64,000 nucleotides of DNA from Promethearchaeota archaeon (GCA_013375475.1 JABXKD010000003.1:39866-103865); one strand, 5' to 3'; shown: positions 46,786-56,478, numbered from the stretch's first letter. The notes: generated by a model not told the origin, from the sequence alone. Numbers and translations are program-made.

Positions 46786-48972
46786 ATGAAATCAAAAACT
46801 GATAATCTGAATTATCTCCAAGCAAAAGAAGGGATTATTAACAACAAAAAGCAAATATGTAATATTGATTGTTCCGAGTGTTCAGATCTAATAGAAAATA
46901 AATATACACATGATAAATGTATTAAATGCGTTCTAAAGAGTTTATATTTAAGCAGAAATAAGGATTTCAAAAATTCAAGTTTAAAAATCCATGAAACTAT
47001 AATTAATCCTGACCAGATTAATATACTATTAAAGTATTTTAAAAAACTTAAATCCATAAAAAGAATTTGGAGAAAGATTGAAAATATTGAAAAAAATAAT
47101 TGCCTTTATCAAGAATTTAATTGTAGGGTCGAATCTATACATAAGACGTTCATTCCAATTAGTGAAAGCATTATATTTGATCCGATTTCAGTTTTCAATT
47201 TTGTTACTGAAAAAAAAGATGAAATAATTGCTCACAAATCCTATAATATAGAATGTCAGAAATGCTCTATAAAGATATTAGGCCTTTTAGAAGTACTTTT
47301 AAATATTTTAAATAAGTTTGGAGTAATTCAAGACTATAGTGAATTTCAGGAAAAAAATAATCATTCTAAAGATATAGTCAACTTTTATGAGAAATACTTC
47401 TTTAATTTACCTTTAGATTCTAAAAGAAATCAGATACTCAATAAGTTTTCAAGAATTTCTCATGGTGAATTAATTGAATCCTATTATTCCGGAGAAAATC
47501 AGATATTCCAAATTTCTATTTTCGATGTGAATGGCGAATATGAAAAAAAATATTCAATTCATTATGCTTTCGAATCAAAGGTTGACGAAAATTACTTCAA
47601 AACCGTAGTAAACGATGCAAAAAATAACTTGAATCTTATTGAGTTTAGTGAAATGGTCCCGCTAGAAAAGTTAATAAATGTATACAAGGAAAAAGTTACG
47701 ACTTTTCTAGATTTAAAGTACAAGCTCTCACACACAGAAAAAGAAAAAGTTGCGTATATTACTGTATTACATAAATTAAACTTACAAAAGGTTTTTCCTC
47801 TATTAGTTGATGATTTTATTGAGGAAATTTTTCTGGATTCTCCTGACGAAAAGATTTACATTAATCACCAAAAATTTGGGCGTTGCCGAACGGAAATCAA
47901 ATTCGATCTAAACGATATCGAAAGATTAAAAACATTTTTAAGGATATATAGTGGAAAAAGACTTGATTACTCGAACCCAAGTATTAAAGTAGTTTTAAAA
48001 AATAATTATTTTTATTGTCGGTTTGCGATCGATGTTGGACCAATTCAAGTAAATAACTTCGCGTTAGATATAAGAAAATTAAATAAAAATATATTTACCG
48101 TTCAAGATTTGTTAAAAAATGGTACTTTAAACCCAGCAATCGCTTCATTTTTATATTTTTTAATTTTAAGAAGAGTAAACATAACAGTTACAGGTGAAAC
48201 AGATACAGGAAAAACAACTTTAATTAATGCCTTAGATTTATTAACCCCAAAGGAATTTAGAAAAATTTATGTAGAAAATGTTATCGAATCTTTAAACCAA
48301 TCTAAATATGATAGACACCAATTAAAATATAAAGTCGATTCTCTTCACGACCAAACAAATCACCAACTTTCAAAACAAACTCAAATTAAGAATTTATTAC
48401 ATAGAACTCCAGATATTATTTATTTGGGTGAAATTCTAACTAAAAATGAAGCTGAAGCATTGTTTCATTGTTTAGCCGCAGGTTTGAGGGGTTTTCAAAC
48501 AATTCACTCAAATAATATTAATTCTTTGATAAATAGAATTATTTATCACTTTAATATTGATAAGACATGCTTAAGAGACTTAGGTCTTATTATTTTAATG
48601 AAGAAAAATCGAGAAAAGAGATTCGTCGATTCAATTACAGAAATCAATGACAATTTAATTGATAGTAGTGAAATCTATAATAATTTATTCAAGCACGATC
48701 CAACTTTAAAAAAATGGGACGCTCTCCAAGATTTATACGACTCCAATATTGTTAAAACATTGAGGAAATATGAAGATCTGCAGAAAGATAAATATGAAAT
48801 TTTATTCTTTCTCTATCAAGATGTGTTTGATACATTACAAAAAATAGAGAAATTGGAAATCACGAAATTAATCGAATTATTTGATCGAATTTCCTTTCAA
48901 TCATATAATAGCATAGCTGGCCTTCGTCTATTTTGGGATAACTGGAAAAACTCAAGTAGTTTAAATTCTTAA
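46786..48972 (+). CDS. Type II/IV secretion system ATPase (TadA/GspE-like)
   Basis: This is the motor for assembly of a type IV pilus-like filament. Walker A is GETDTGKTT at residues 470-478. The Walker B region is DIIYLGEI, and the His box QTIHSNN lies near residue 580. The N-terminal 450 residues include a Cys-rich zinc-like segment (CNIDCSEC then CIKC) near residues 25-46, seen in some archaeal PilT/GspE ATPases. The 728 residues are longer than archaellum FlaI. It is followed by a pilin-like gene and a platform protein, probably in one operon. Confidence 0.92.
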   Translation: MKSKTDNLNYLQAKEGIINNKKQICNIDCSECSDLIENKYTHDKCIKCVLKSLYLSRNKDFKNSSLKIHETIINPDQINILLKYFKKLKSIKRIWRKIENIEKNNCLYQEFNCRVESIHKTFIPISESIIFDPISVFNFVTEKKDEIIAHKSYNIECQKCSIKILGLLEVLLNILNKFGVIQDYSEFQEKNNHSKDIVNFYEKYFFNLPLDSKRNQILNKFSRISHGELIESYYSGENQIFQISIFDVNGEYEKKYSIHYAFESKVDENYFKTVVNDAKNNLNLIEFSEMVPLEKLINVYKEKVTTFLDLKYKLSHTEKEKVAYITVLHKLNLQKVFPLLVDDFIEEIFLDSPDEKIYINHQKFGRCRTEIKFDLNDIERLKTFLRIYSGKRLDYSNPSIKVVLKNNYFYCRFAIDVGPIQVNNFALDIRKLNKNIFTVQDLLKNGTLNPAIASFLYFLILRRVNITVTGETDTGKTTLINALDLLTPKEFRKIYVENVIESLNQSKYDRHQLKYKVDSLHDQTNHQLSKQTQIKNLLHRTPDIIYLGEILTKNEAEALFHCLAAGLRGFQTIHSNNINSLINRIIYHFNIDKTCLRDLGLIILMKKNREKRFVDSITEINDNLIDSSEIYNNLFKHDPTLKKWDALQDLYDSNIVKTLRKYEDLQKDKYEILFFLYQDVFDTLQKIEKLEITKLIELFDRISFQSYNSIAGLRLFWDNWKNSSSLNS

Positions 48973-48988
48973 ATTAAAAATAGGTAGC

Positions 48989-49402
48989 ATGACAAATCTG
49001 TTAGAAAAAGCATTAATAACAGGTTTTGGAATATTCATATTAACCATTTTCATCTCAATGATTAATCCTTTTATAATAAACATTTCTAAATTTAATGATA
49101 CTATTAATCTTGATATAGAAAAATGTGAAAATTTCTTTTTTGAGGTAGATTCAGGAATAAAATTCATAATTGAGAATCCCAATGCAACATATACAAAAAA
49201 TATTGATTACCCTAAAAATATTAACATAACTCTAACTGATTTCTATTGTAAATATGAATATGTCATAGGAAATAAAATCTATTATAAAATAATCGAATAT
49301 ACTAAACCTTTTATCGATCACAGTTATATAAATTTACCGGCTAATAGTTATATTTTAAGGATATCAAATCTTTATAACTTTATTGAAGTCCAGTTTAATT
49401 AG
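48989..49402 (+). CDS. Pilin-like membrane-anchored protein
   Basis: The 137-residue protein has a hydrophobic helix at residues about 10-32 right after a short N-terminus, then a mostly extracellular domain with Asn-rich strands and two Cys (CENF and CKYE) that could form a disulfide. No clear prepilin cleavage motif is visible, so it may be a minor pilin or pseudopilin. It begins 16 bases after the ATPase stop and ends 9 bases before the platform protein start, so it belongs to that operon. Confidence 0.7.
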   Translation: MTNLLEKALITGFGIFILTIFISMINPFIINISKFNDTINLDIEKCENFFFEVDSGIKFIIENPNATYTKNIDYPKNINITLTDFYCKYEYVIGNKIYYKIIEYTKPFIDHSYINLPANSYILRISNLYNFIEVQFN

Positions 49403-49411
49403 TTCAAAAAT

Positions 49412-50941
49412 GTGGCTGATTCTATGGCACTAAACAATATGTTAATCCGTTTTTACCAAATACTTCATACTTATAAGATTCCTAAATTGAAATTTAAAGA
49501 TTTAGATAATCGATATAAAATTATCTACAAAAAGGAGTTTAATGTTGAGGAAAATGATGTTAATAAAGCCAATTTCATAATATTTTTAATACTTTTTATA
49601 TTTTTCTTGATTTCTTCAATAATATTGACTAAATTTAGTCTATTATTAATTATATCCCTTTCCTTCTTGTTAGCATTATTAATATCCTACTATTTTAGTC
49701 AAATCCTTAACAAAGAGATTTTTAAAAAAGAGAATCAATTAAACGCACTGTTGTATATAGTGAAAATTAATTTCTCTTTAATTCAAAAATCTCATGGAGA
49801 TAACTCTGACCATGCTATTAATTTCATTAAACTAATCAGTGAATCTAGACTTCCAATCTCAAAAGAATTTAGAAAGTTGCTCAATAAAATTCAATTAGGT
49901 GGAAATCCAGAAATGCTGTTATCTAAAATTGTTACTCCCTCATTAGATTTTAATTCATATATAAAAGGATTATTATTATCAGACTTCAAGAATAACTATC
50001 GGCAAAATGAAAACTCACTGGAAAAAAAATTTAGAAAGTATTTGAGGGAAATTGAATCAAAATTAAGTATTTTGTTTTTTTTTGGTTTGTTTTTTCCGTT
50101 AGGATTAAGTTTTCTAATTTTGTTCCAAACAATTAATTATTTCATACTGATTTCTGTTTTACCACTATTTTTCATAACTTTAAAAACACTTAATAAGAAA
50201 TTTTTAAAAAACAATTTTTTTTTACTCGGTTTAATAAACAATTACTCAAAGGAGGAAAAAGCAAAATTTAACGAATTTATTTCTTTTTTACTAAGCTTTA
50301 CACTGAATTTACAGAAGAATTCTTCTCCTGAAGTAGCATTTGTAAAAGCTTATACACAAAACGAGCTACAATATAACATCTTGGAAAGGCCTCTAAAATC
50401 ACAAATTTCCCAACTTATAAATTTTTCTTGTACATTTGAGGAGATACTAAAGAGATTGCAAATTGAGCTGAAATCAGTACGTTATAGAATAATTTTAGAT
50501 GTAATAGGAAAATTAGTTGCTCAAAATGCCTATCTCTCACATGAAAAAATTACACAGATATTAGATGAGATATCGATGCATCAAAAACTCGAAAATAGGT
50601 TAGAAATTATCATAAAAGGAGAACGATTTAAAGTCTTACTTTTTTTGTTCCTTTTACCGATAATAATTGGAGGAATTGGGGGCTTATTTCCACTATTTAG
50701 TTTCATAATAGGAGAATTTTCACTTAATAGTAGCCAGAGCTTTTCTGTTTTTTTCGAAATATTATTTACTTACGATTTTGTTATCATCTTTTTATCACTC
50801 CTTTTTTGCGTTTTCATTTCTTCACACTATTTCTTAGAAATCATATCATATGAAAAAAAAAGAATCTTAATTATTGTATCTAATGTAATATTTATCCTAG
50901 TGTTCTTTTCTACTTTTATCAATGTTCTTAATTACTTTTAG
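49412..50941 (+). CDS. Pilus platform membrane protein (TadC/GspF/ArlJ-like)
   Basis: The 509-residue protein is polytopic, with about seven hydrophobic segments, including pairs near 54-95, 219-257 and three near the C-terminus (410-509). Two cytosolic helical domains (about 110-215 and 270-390) separate them, the layout of the type II/IV secretion platform protein. Sequence identity to known families is too weak to choose one; position next to the ATPase and pilin supports the call. Start may be GTG (49412) or ATG (49424). Confidence 0.8.
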   Translation: MADSMALNNMLIRFYQILHTYKIPKLKFKDLDNRYKIIYKKEFNVEENDVNKANFIIFLILFIFFLISSIILTKFSLLLIISLSFLLALLISYYFSQILNKEIFKKENQLNALLYIVKINFSLIQKSHGDNSDHAINFIKLISESRLPISKEFRKLLNKIQLGGNPEMLLSKIVTPSLDFNSYIKGLLLSDFKNNYRQNENSLEKKFRKYLREIESKLSILFFFGLFFPLGLSFLILFQTINYFILISVLPLFFITLKTLNKKFLKNNFFLLGLINNYSKEEKAKFNEFISFLLSFTLNLQKNSSPEVAFVKAYTQNELQYNILERPLKSQISQLINFSCTFEEILKRLQIELKSVRYRIILDVIGKLVAQNAYLSHEKITQILDEISMHQKLENRLEIIIKGERFKVLLFLFLLPIIIGGIGGLFPLFSFIIGEFSLNSSQSFSVFFEILFTYDFVIIFLSLLFCVFISSHYFLEIISYEKKRILIIVSNVIFILVFFSTFINVLNYF

Positions 50942-50957
50942 GAAGTATTAATACTCC

Positions 50958-51275
50958 CTAGTTAAAAAGAGAAACATAAACCATTTCGACAAATAAAAAA
51001 ATTCCAATAAAGATAATTATGAATATCGAATAGGAAATTATTGAATTGAGTAAAGTACCTTCAAAACCTTCATTAAACACAACTAAACTTATTTCATTTA
51101 AAACCTGAAAAAAAGGTATTAAAAAAATAAAAAACAGAATAATTGAAATTAAAACTGTTATAGATTCAGAAGAAATTATTGAAAATGCAAAAATGAAGAA
51201 GAATAGAGCTAACAATAAAAAGAATTCTATAACAATTAAATTAAATTCTGACATGTTCCTAATTATTTTAAACAA
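50958..51275 (-). CDS. Three-span membrane protein
   Basis: The 105-residue product is almost entirely hydrophobic, with spans near residues 12-32, 38-60 and 78-102. No motif is visible. It is convergent with the platform gene, 17 bases away. It could belong to the pilus set or be unrelated. Confidence 0.5.
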   Translation of the reverse strand: MFKIIRNMSEFNLIVIEFFLLLALFFFIFAFSIISSESITVLISIILFFIFLIPFFQVLNEISLVVFNEGFEGTLLNSIISYSIFIIIFIGIFLFVEMVYVSLFN

Positions 51276-51445
51276 TAGACTATTTAAAATTCTAAAAAAT
51301 ATCTGAAATCTTTTAATATAAAGATTGAATTCGCATTAGATTAAGAGGAATAATTGTTTTAAAAATAATTTCTATTACAACAAGATGAGAATTAAATTAT
51401 GCATAAATAATCGTTATCCTAGAAAATATTATATAAAAAAATGAT

Positions 51446-51946
51446 TTGATTATTATTATGAGAAATTTAAAATTGAAGGGGTTAAAGTATAGCAAGGGGA
51501 AATACGACTTATACGATGAGCGATTTGTATTTTTCCCTCCTCAAATAATCGATATTTTATCGTCAATTTATGGAGAGGGGGTAAAATCTTTATTAGTTTG
51601 GTTAGGTAAAAAGGTTGGTTGGGTATTAATTCAAAACTGGGATGAAAATTTAAAATCAAAATCACTAAATGATTTAGTTAGTCAATTTTGTAATATATTG
51701 AGCAATCAAGGTTGGGGGCGCTTTTATCCAAAAAAAATATCTGACAACTTAATCGTAATTGAATTGCAGCATAACATCTCTAACGATTTAGATAATAAAT
51801 CTAAATATATTTGTTATTATTTAACGGGAATTTTAGCAGGTTTTGGTGAATACGCACTTTATAAAGTAAATGTAATAGAAAATATATGTTGCTTAGAAGA
51901 TCCTAGCTTAAAATCATGCGAATTTAGAATAGAAAAAAGTTCCTAA
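51446..51946 (+). CDS. V4R (vinyl-4-reductase) domain protein
   Basis: The 166-residue protein fits a stand-alone V4R domain: RFVFFPPQIIDIL near the start, GWGRFYPKKISDNLIVIELQHN in the middle, YLTGILAGFGEYAL, and the C-terminal ENICCLEDPSLKSCEFRI. V4R domains bind small hydrophobic or tetrapyrrole-type ligands and often sense signals. Three Cys near the C-terminus could bind a metal. It is divergent from the three-span protein and convergent with the next gene. Confidence 0.82.
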   Translation: MIIIMRNLKLKGLKYSKGKYDLYDERFVFFPPQIIDILSSIYGEGVKSLLVWLGKKVGWVLIQNWDENLKSKSLNDLVSQFCNILSNQGWGRFYPKKISDNLIVIELQHNISNDLDNKSKYICYYLTGILAGFGEYALYKVNVIENICCLEDPSLKSCEFRIEKSS

Positions 51947-51955
51947 CGATTTTAT

Positions 51956-52342
51956 TCACCATGGATCCCATTCTTCGGGATTAAGTTCGTTTGATTCTTT
52001 ATTATCAAGAGTTTTCTCTTCAATTTCAGGTTCATCTCTATAAAATTCGTTCTTCTCAACTTCAGTTCTGATCTCAGGCGTTAATTCTTTAGAATTTAAA
52101 CTTTCTGTCATGGTTATTTGATCATCCCCAATTATTACATCCCTAAATGCAGAAATTAGCGATAAAAAATTAAAAAACTCTTCTTTTTTCATTTCAACAA
52201 CTAAAGAATCACTATTTTTTAATAATGTAAGCTTTAAAATCCGAACTTCTCCACTTACTTCAACTGAAGTCAACTCTATACTTTCATTTTTGTTTTTTAA
52301 CTGAATTTTCCACGATGTCTCTCTCGTTTTTTCAATTTCCAT
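51956..52342 (-). CDS. Unknown protein with acidic tail
   Basis: The first 90 residues form a probable beta domain (WKIQLKNKNESIELTSVEVSG, ILKLTLLKN). The last 40 residues are strongly acidic and end in EEWDPW. Such tails often bind partners, but none can be named. It stands alone between the V4R gene and the prepilin peptidase operon. Confidence 0.6.
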   Translation of the reverse strand: MEIEKTRETSWKIQLKNKNESIELTSVEVSGEVRILKLTLLKNSDSLVVEMKKEEFFNFLSLISAFRDVIIGDDQITMTESLNSKELTPEIRTEVEKNEFYRDEPEIEEKTLDNKESNELNPEEWDPW

Positions 52343-52484
52343 TAGTCAAAGTTCACTCTAAAGATAATTAAAATTCAAATATTAAATAAAAATTAACCAA
52401 TTTAAAATTATCCTTATTATTATTTCATCGTTGTAAATTGGAAAAGTAATCAGAAAAAGGAACACGATCGATAATTTTCTTTTT

Positions 52485-53147
52485 TTAATAAAAATAGTTT
52501 AGCAAGATATAATTATTTGTAAGAAGGATAAGGATCACAAGCGGTGGTCTAAACTGTGTTAGAATTTGAAATTTTTCTTTTTTTTCATTAAAGAATAAAT
52601 TTAAAGACTTTAAGATGAATTTTTCGTCTGTATAACTATTAATTTGAGAGAAGTCTAAAAATTTATAGAATAAAATTATAAAAATTTTATGTAAGATTGG
52701 TAATTTTTCTTTTAAACCGTGTATCATATCATAGGAATTATTCCCTGATAAACCATTATTTAGAAGAAAATTGACTAGCATTAATAATAAATATAGGAAC
52801 AAAAAGACAAAAAAGAAAGTAAATATCCATTGAAAGTTAAAACTCTTTGTTGGATTAAGAAAAGCCAGGATTATCAACAATTTACCATCGGCCCCTCCTA
52901 TGATTTTAAAACAAAATAACATAAGCGAGAAGAGAAATACAAAGAAAAGGAAAAATATCTTTGTTAATAAAAATATAAATAAGTTGTTATAAATCCCCAA
53001 ATCTTCAGTAAAAACTATTAGACTACTTATAAATAAAAATCCTATAACAATTTTGTTAGATATTTTCCTATATTTAATATCCCGATACGTACAATAAATT
53101 AAAATTATGTTCGAGTAGTAAAAAGATAAATTGAGGTTTAGTATCAT
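52485..53147 (-). CDS. Prepilin peptidase (A24 family, TadV/PibD-like)
   Basis: This aspartic membrane protease removes the leader of type IV pilins. Asp23 in YRDIKYRKISN and Asp87 in GGADGK are the catalytic pair. The 220 residues have about six hydrophobic segments. It can serve the Flp-like pilin at 36.8 kb. It lies 3 bases after a winged-helix gene and in one operon with Orc1/Cdc6. Confidence 0.9.
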   Translation of the reverse strand: MILNLNLSFYYSNIILIYCTYRDIKYRKISNKIVIGFLFISSLIVFTEDLGIYNNLFIFLLTKIFFLFFVFLFSLMLFCFKIIGGADGKLLIILAFLNPTKSFNFQWIFTFFFVFLFLYLLLMLVNFLLNNGLSGNNSYDMIHGLKEKLPILHKIFIILFYKFLDFSQINSYTDEKFILKSLNLFFNEKKEKFQILTQFRPPLVILILLTNNYILLNYFY

Positions 53148-53150
53148 TAC

Positions 53151-53444
53151 TCATAATCCGCCTTCCCAAATTTCTATAAATTTACCTAAGCTCTTAGCGC
53201 GAATGTTTTCAAACTTATATCTATAAATTTTTATTCTCCCAAATACTTTTTCTTGAACTAAATTATAGGATTTTAAACAGGTTAAATGATATTTAACACT
53301 CGAATGATTAAGGTTTGTGCCTCGTATTATTTGAGAGATTGACAGTTCTTCATTTTTAGCAAGTAACTTCAATATTTTTACTCTCGCTTTTGAGCCTAAT
53401 AAATTTTCTATTTTGTAATTCTCTTCTATGTTTTTTGCGATCAA
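53151..53444 (-). CDS. ArsR-like winged-helix regulator
   Basis: The 97-residue protein is a winged helix. LLGSKARVKILKLLAKNEELSISQI is helix 1-2, TNLNHSSVKYHLTCLKSYNLVQE the recognition region, and GRIKIYRYKF the wing. It lacks Cys metal ligands. It overlaps the Orc1/Cdc6 stop by 4 bases (ATGA type) and is followed by the prepilin peptidase. It may control this operon or the pilus genes. Confidence 0.85.
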   Translation of the reverse strand: MIAKNIEENYKIENLLGSKARVKILKLLAKNEELSISQIIRGTNLNHSSVKYHLTCLKSYNLVQEKVFGRIKIYRYKFENIRAKSLGKFIEIWEGGL

Positions 53445-54655
53445 ATTTTAATCCCCTTAGTTTGTAAAATATTTACAAGAATTTCTTCAAATTTTGAAAT
53501 AGAAATGTCTTGAATCGATATCAAGGCTTTACGACCTTTAATCGCTTCACTTTTTATTTCCATAGTAATTAGGTACTCTCTTTTAAATTCTTGAAGGTAA
53601 TTCCATAGTTGGGAGTGAGACCGAGGATGAATTCCTAAATTTTCACATATTATTAAATACGAATTTGTTATTTCTAGCACAGAGATTTGAATCCTTCCGC
53701 TCTTCTTTAGAGCGGTAATTATGGCTAATAATAAAATACCTTTCTGTATTGGCATATAATTTAAAATATCAATAGCAGAAAATGGAACGATATCTTGATT
53801 TGCAAGACGAATACATTCCATTGTAATATATTTTAAATTCTGATTTTCAGCAATTTTGGTTGCTTTCCATAATAGGTTTAATCCATACCTAATATCTCCG
53901 CTTTGATAAACTAATTCCGAAATAGATTCAATCAGTTTATCTGAAATTACATTTTCTTTTAAACTTATCTCTGCTCTATATTCTAAAATGTCATATAATT
54001 GCTCTCTATTGTATTTTTCGAAATGTATTATGTTTCTTTGTAAGGTACTCATAGTACTAATATCTAAATTGCTCAAACACGAAATATCTCTTGCAATTCC
54101 TATAATAGATAGATGTTGTTGACTGTTAAATAGATCATCGTTAATTCTTGTAAGTGAGTAAATTAGATCTCCCCCATTATTGATTAAATAACTTAACTCA
54201 TCTAAAACTATTAGTAGATGCAGATTTTGATTATTTACGATATCAACAATGATTTCAAGCAAATCTTGAGGTGAATAACCTCTTTTTGGAAAATTATTGT
54301 TAAGTGCTCGGACAATTTTAATTAAAACTTTATAACTAGTTCTTTCTTTCCGGCAATTAATGTGAACATATTTAATTAATCCAGATCTTTTAGCTGCTGC
54401 ATTTATTAACATTTCTCCAAATAATTTAATCGTTGCTGTCTTTCCTATCCCTGTTTTCCCTACTATTAATATTTTACGCGATAGTGAATTCGGATTCGTA
54501 ATTAACTCTAAAAATAATTGAGATAATAACGATAATTCTTTTTCTCTATGTAGTAACTTCTTAGGAACATAGTTATTATCGAGTTTCTTCTCACTTTTGA
54601 ATAATGACGGTTTTCTTAATAAATCTTCAAAGTAATCAATTGTCATAGAGAACAT
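53441..54655 (-). CDS. cdc6: Orc1/Cdc6-family AAA+ replication initiator
   Basis: The 404-residue protein has the archaeal Orc1/Cdc6 layout. The AAA+ domain holds Walker A GKTGIGKT (66-73) and Walker B LDELSYL (Asp152-Glu153), then SIIGIARD, and GDIRYGLNLLWKA (sensor 2) near residue 253. A C-terminal winged-helix domain follows (about 310-400). It should bind origin DNA and load MCM. The 260-base upstream gap has inverted repeats. Unusually, it shares an operon with a winged-helix regulator and a prepilin peptidase, so a plasmid-type or non-replicative role cannot be ruled out. Confidence 0.9.
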   Translation of the reverse strand: MFSMTIDYFEDLLRKPSLFKSEKKLDNNYVPKKLLHREKELSLLSQLFLELITNPNSLSRKILIVGKTGIGKTATIKLFGEMLINAAAKRSGLIKYVHINCRKERTSYKVLIKIVRALNNNFPKRGYSPQDLLEIIVDIVNNQNLHLLIVLDELSYLINNGGDLIYSLTRINDDLFNSQQHLSIIGIARDISCLSNLDISTMSTLQRNIIHFEKYNREQLYDILEYRAEISLKENVISDKLIESISELVYQSGDIRYGLNLLWKATKIAENQNLKYITMECIRLANQDIVPFSAIDILNYMPIQKGILLLAIITALKKSGRIQISVLEITNSYLIICENLGIHPRSHSQLWNYLQEFKREYLITMEIKSEAIKGRKALISIQDISISKFEEILVNILQTKGIKI

Positions 54656-54746
54656 CTGATAAAATTATATTAGAAGTATAAAGATCATTATTTATAATAA
54701 AATACAGAGTTCTAATTTTTTGTCATCGTAATGAATGATTTAAGAT

Positions 54747-54777
54747 ATACTCTCATAGGATACTCTTTAGAGAGTAT
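54747..54777. repeat. ATACTCT direct and inverted repeats upstream of cdc6
   Basis: ATACTCT occurs at 54747-54753 and 54760-54766. The second copy is followed by ttag and the perfect inverse AGAGTAT (54771-54777). The elements lie about 100 bases upstream of the cdc6 start. They could be origin recognition boxes or operators; function is inferred from position. Confidence 0.45.
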
Positions 54778-54835
54778 GGAAGTATAATGTAAAAATTATT
54801 AGTTTTGTTTGAAAATTTAGATGAGGAATATAACA

Positions 54836-54903
54836 CTTTTTTGTCGGCTTATACCCATCGCACCTATCGCAGTCAAGTCTATTACTTAACTGGGACAAAG
54901 TTA
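54836..54903. ncRNA. Candidate structured element between cdc6 and a surface protein gene
   Basis: TTTGTC (54840-54845) pairs with GACAAA (54894-54899). Within it CAGTCAAGT (54870-54878) pairs with ACTTAACTG (54884-54892), with one mismatch and a 5-base loop. The segment is more GC-rich than its flanks. It may be a small RNA or an origin feature. No open frame is visible. Confidence 0.3.
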
Positions 54904-54916
54904 GAAAAATGAAAAG

Positions 54917-56134
54917 CTAGAATTTAAAAGTTAAATCTTTAATTAGTTTAAACTTACTCCTCTGAAGATAATATGCTTTCAAGCCAATAAATAGCATTAA
55001 CAAAATCATAATGGAGAAAAGGCCAATGTTTGTAAAAAAAAATAGATTAGAAATTCCCTCATAAGAGAAATTTTCAATGTTTAAGTTAAACGATAGGGTT
55101 TTATTTTCCAATTGACCTGTACCATTGAAAATAACAGTAATATTAATCGACTTTATGGCAGTTTTAAAGATAATATTATTAGGCAAGATAGCAATATTTA
55201 AAAATCCTGATTGGTTTGTTCTTAAATTTGTTTCATATTCCAAAATTGAATTAGTATAGAAAACTAATTTTACATCCTCATTTTCAATTGGTTTTTCATT
55301 TTGGTTAAAAAAATAATAATAGTACAGTTGTATTTTAATTAGATTAGATTCTTCTAAGTTATTTTCAAAACTGGTGATATCTATGGATACAGGTATTTTT
55401 TTTACATATATTTCATAAGTGAAAGTAGTATCGTTGTAGAGAACATTGTTTTTCATGCGAAATTTTACTCCATTTCTTCCTAGATTTAAATGGGTAATTG
55501 TTGAAATATTAAATTCAACTTCTCCACTTTCATTGGTTGTTAAATTAGTTTGAAAAAAAATCTCCTCGTTAAATGTAGTTATTAGACGAAAAGTTTCATT
55601 AATCAAATTGGTACCATTTTCAATGCTGAGAAAATGCGCACTAAACGAATTGGAATCTCCAAATATCAATTCATTTTTAAACCCTGATAATTTGCAGGTA
55701 ATACTTCTTTTGATAAGGTTAACTGTTAAGATTTCTCTAATTGATTCTCCTCTTAGAAATCTTTCAGTATCTTCGTAATAATTGTAGATTCTTATAAATA
55801 GCACATCTGAGAAATTCGAGTACGTAATGTTAAGAACCTGAATATTAACAGTCCAGTTTTTTTCTATTATCCCGATAGAATTGTAACTAGCAGAGTTCCA
55901 TAATATTTCATCAAAGATATCAATAATTTGAATTCTAATATAGGAAATTTCATAATCCGGATCATAATATAGCTCCCATGATGCGTTAATTTTAATTTTT
56001 TCATGAGTAAAGTAAGTATCTTTATCAGTTACTAAACTAGTATTATAACATGAAAAACCTTCAACCGAGTTGGTTAAGAGGATTATTACCAAAAGAATGA
56101 ATGATAAAAAACCTCCTATGATCTTTTTATTCAC
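54917..56134 (-). CDS. Secreted surface protein with C-terminal membrane anchor
   Basis: The 405-residue protein has a signal peptide (KKIIGGFLSFILLVIILL), three or four beta-rich repeats of Ig/bacterial-surface type (TNESGEVEFNIS and TNQSGFLNIAI mark two), many N-x-S/T sites, and a transmembrane helix near residues 365-388 followed by a basic tail. It is likely displayed on the cell surface and glycosylated. No binding motif is evident. Confidence 0.8.
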   Translation of the reverse strand: MNKKIIGGFLSFILLVIILLTNSVEGFSCYNTSLVTDKDTYFTHEKIKINASWELYYDPDYEISYIRIQIIDIFDEILWNSASYNSIGIIEKNWTVNIQVLNITYSNFSDVLFIRIYNYYEDTERFLRGESIREILTVNLIKRSITCKLSGFKNELIFGDSNSFSAHFLSIENGTNLINETFRLITTFNEEIFFQTNLTTNESGEVEFNISTITHLNLGRNGVKFRMKNNVLYNDTTFTYEIYVKKIPVSIDITSFENNLEESNLIKIQLYYYYFFNQNEKPIENEDVKLVFYTNSILEYETNLRTNQSGFLNIAILPNNIIFKTAIKSINITVIFNGTGQLENKTLSFNLNIENFSYEGISNLFFFTNIGLFSIMILLMLFIGLKAYYLQRSKFKLIKDLTFKF

Positions 56135-56241
56135 ATCCCTTTTTTTTCACTAAAATATAAAAACTCATATAATACCAAAAAACATTTATTTTATCAAATA
56201 TTTAAATTCAAAACTAAGATACTTGTTATTGCTGAAAGTAA

Positions 56242-56442
56242 ATGGGAAAAGTTAGAACAATTTTAATCAAAAAAGTATCGAAAGAATTAATTAATAAATA
56301 TCCAGATGTTTTTACTACAGATTTTGAAAAAAATAAAAAATTGTTAGACAAGTATCTCGAAGCAGATTCAAAACATCTTAGAAATCGAATCTCGGGATAC
56401 GTTGTTACCCTAATGAAGATTAAATCTCGAGAGCAAACATAA
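56242..56442 (+). CDS. rps17e: 30S ribosomal protein eS17
   Basis: The 66 residues match archaeal S17e, with GKVRTILIKKVSKELI at the start, then the FEKNKKLLDKYL helix and RNRISGYVVTLMK. Archaeal S17e is about this short, lacking the eukaryotic tail. A UPF0148 gene follows on the same strand after 36 bases. Confidence 0.96.
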   Translation: MGKVRTILIKKVSKELINKYPDVFTTDFEKNKKLLDKYLEADSKHLRNRISGYVVTLMKIKSREQT

Positions 56443-56478
56443 AACCTTGTAAGAAAAACTAAAACATAATTAAAATAA

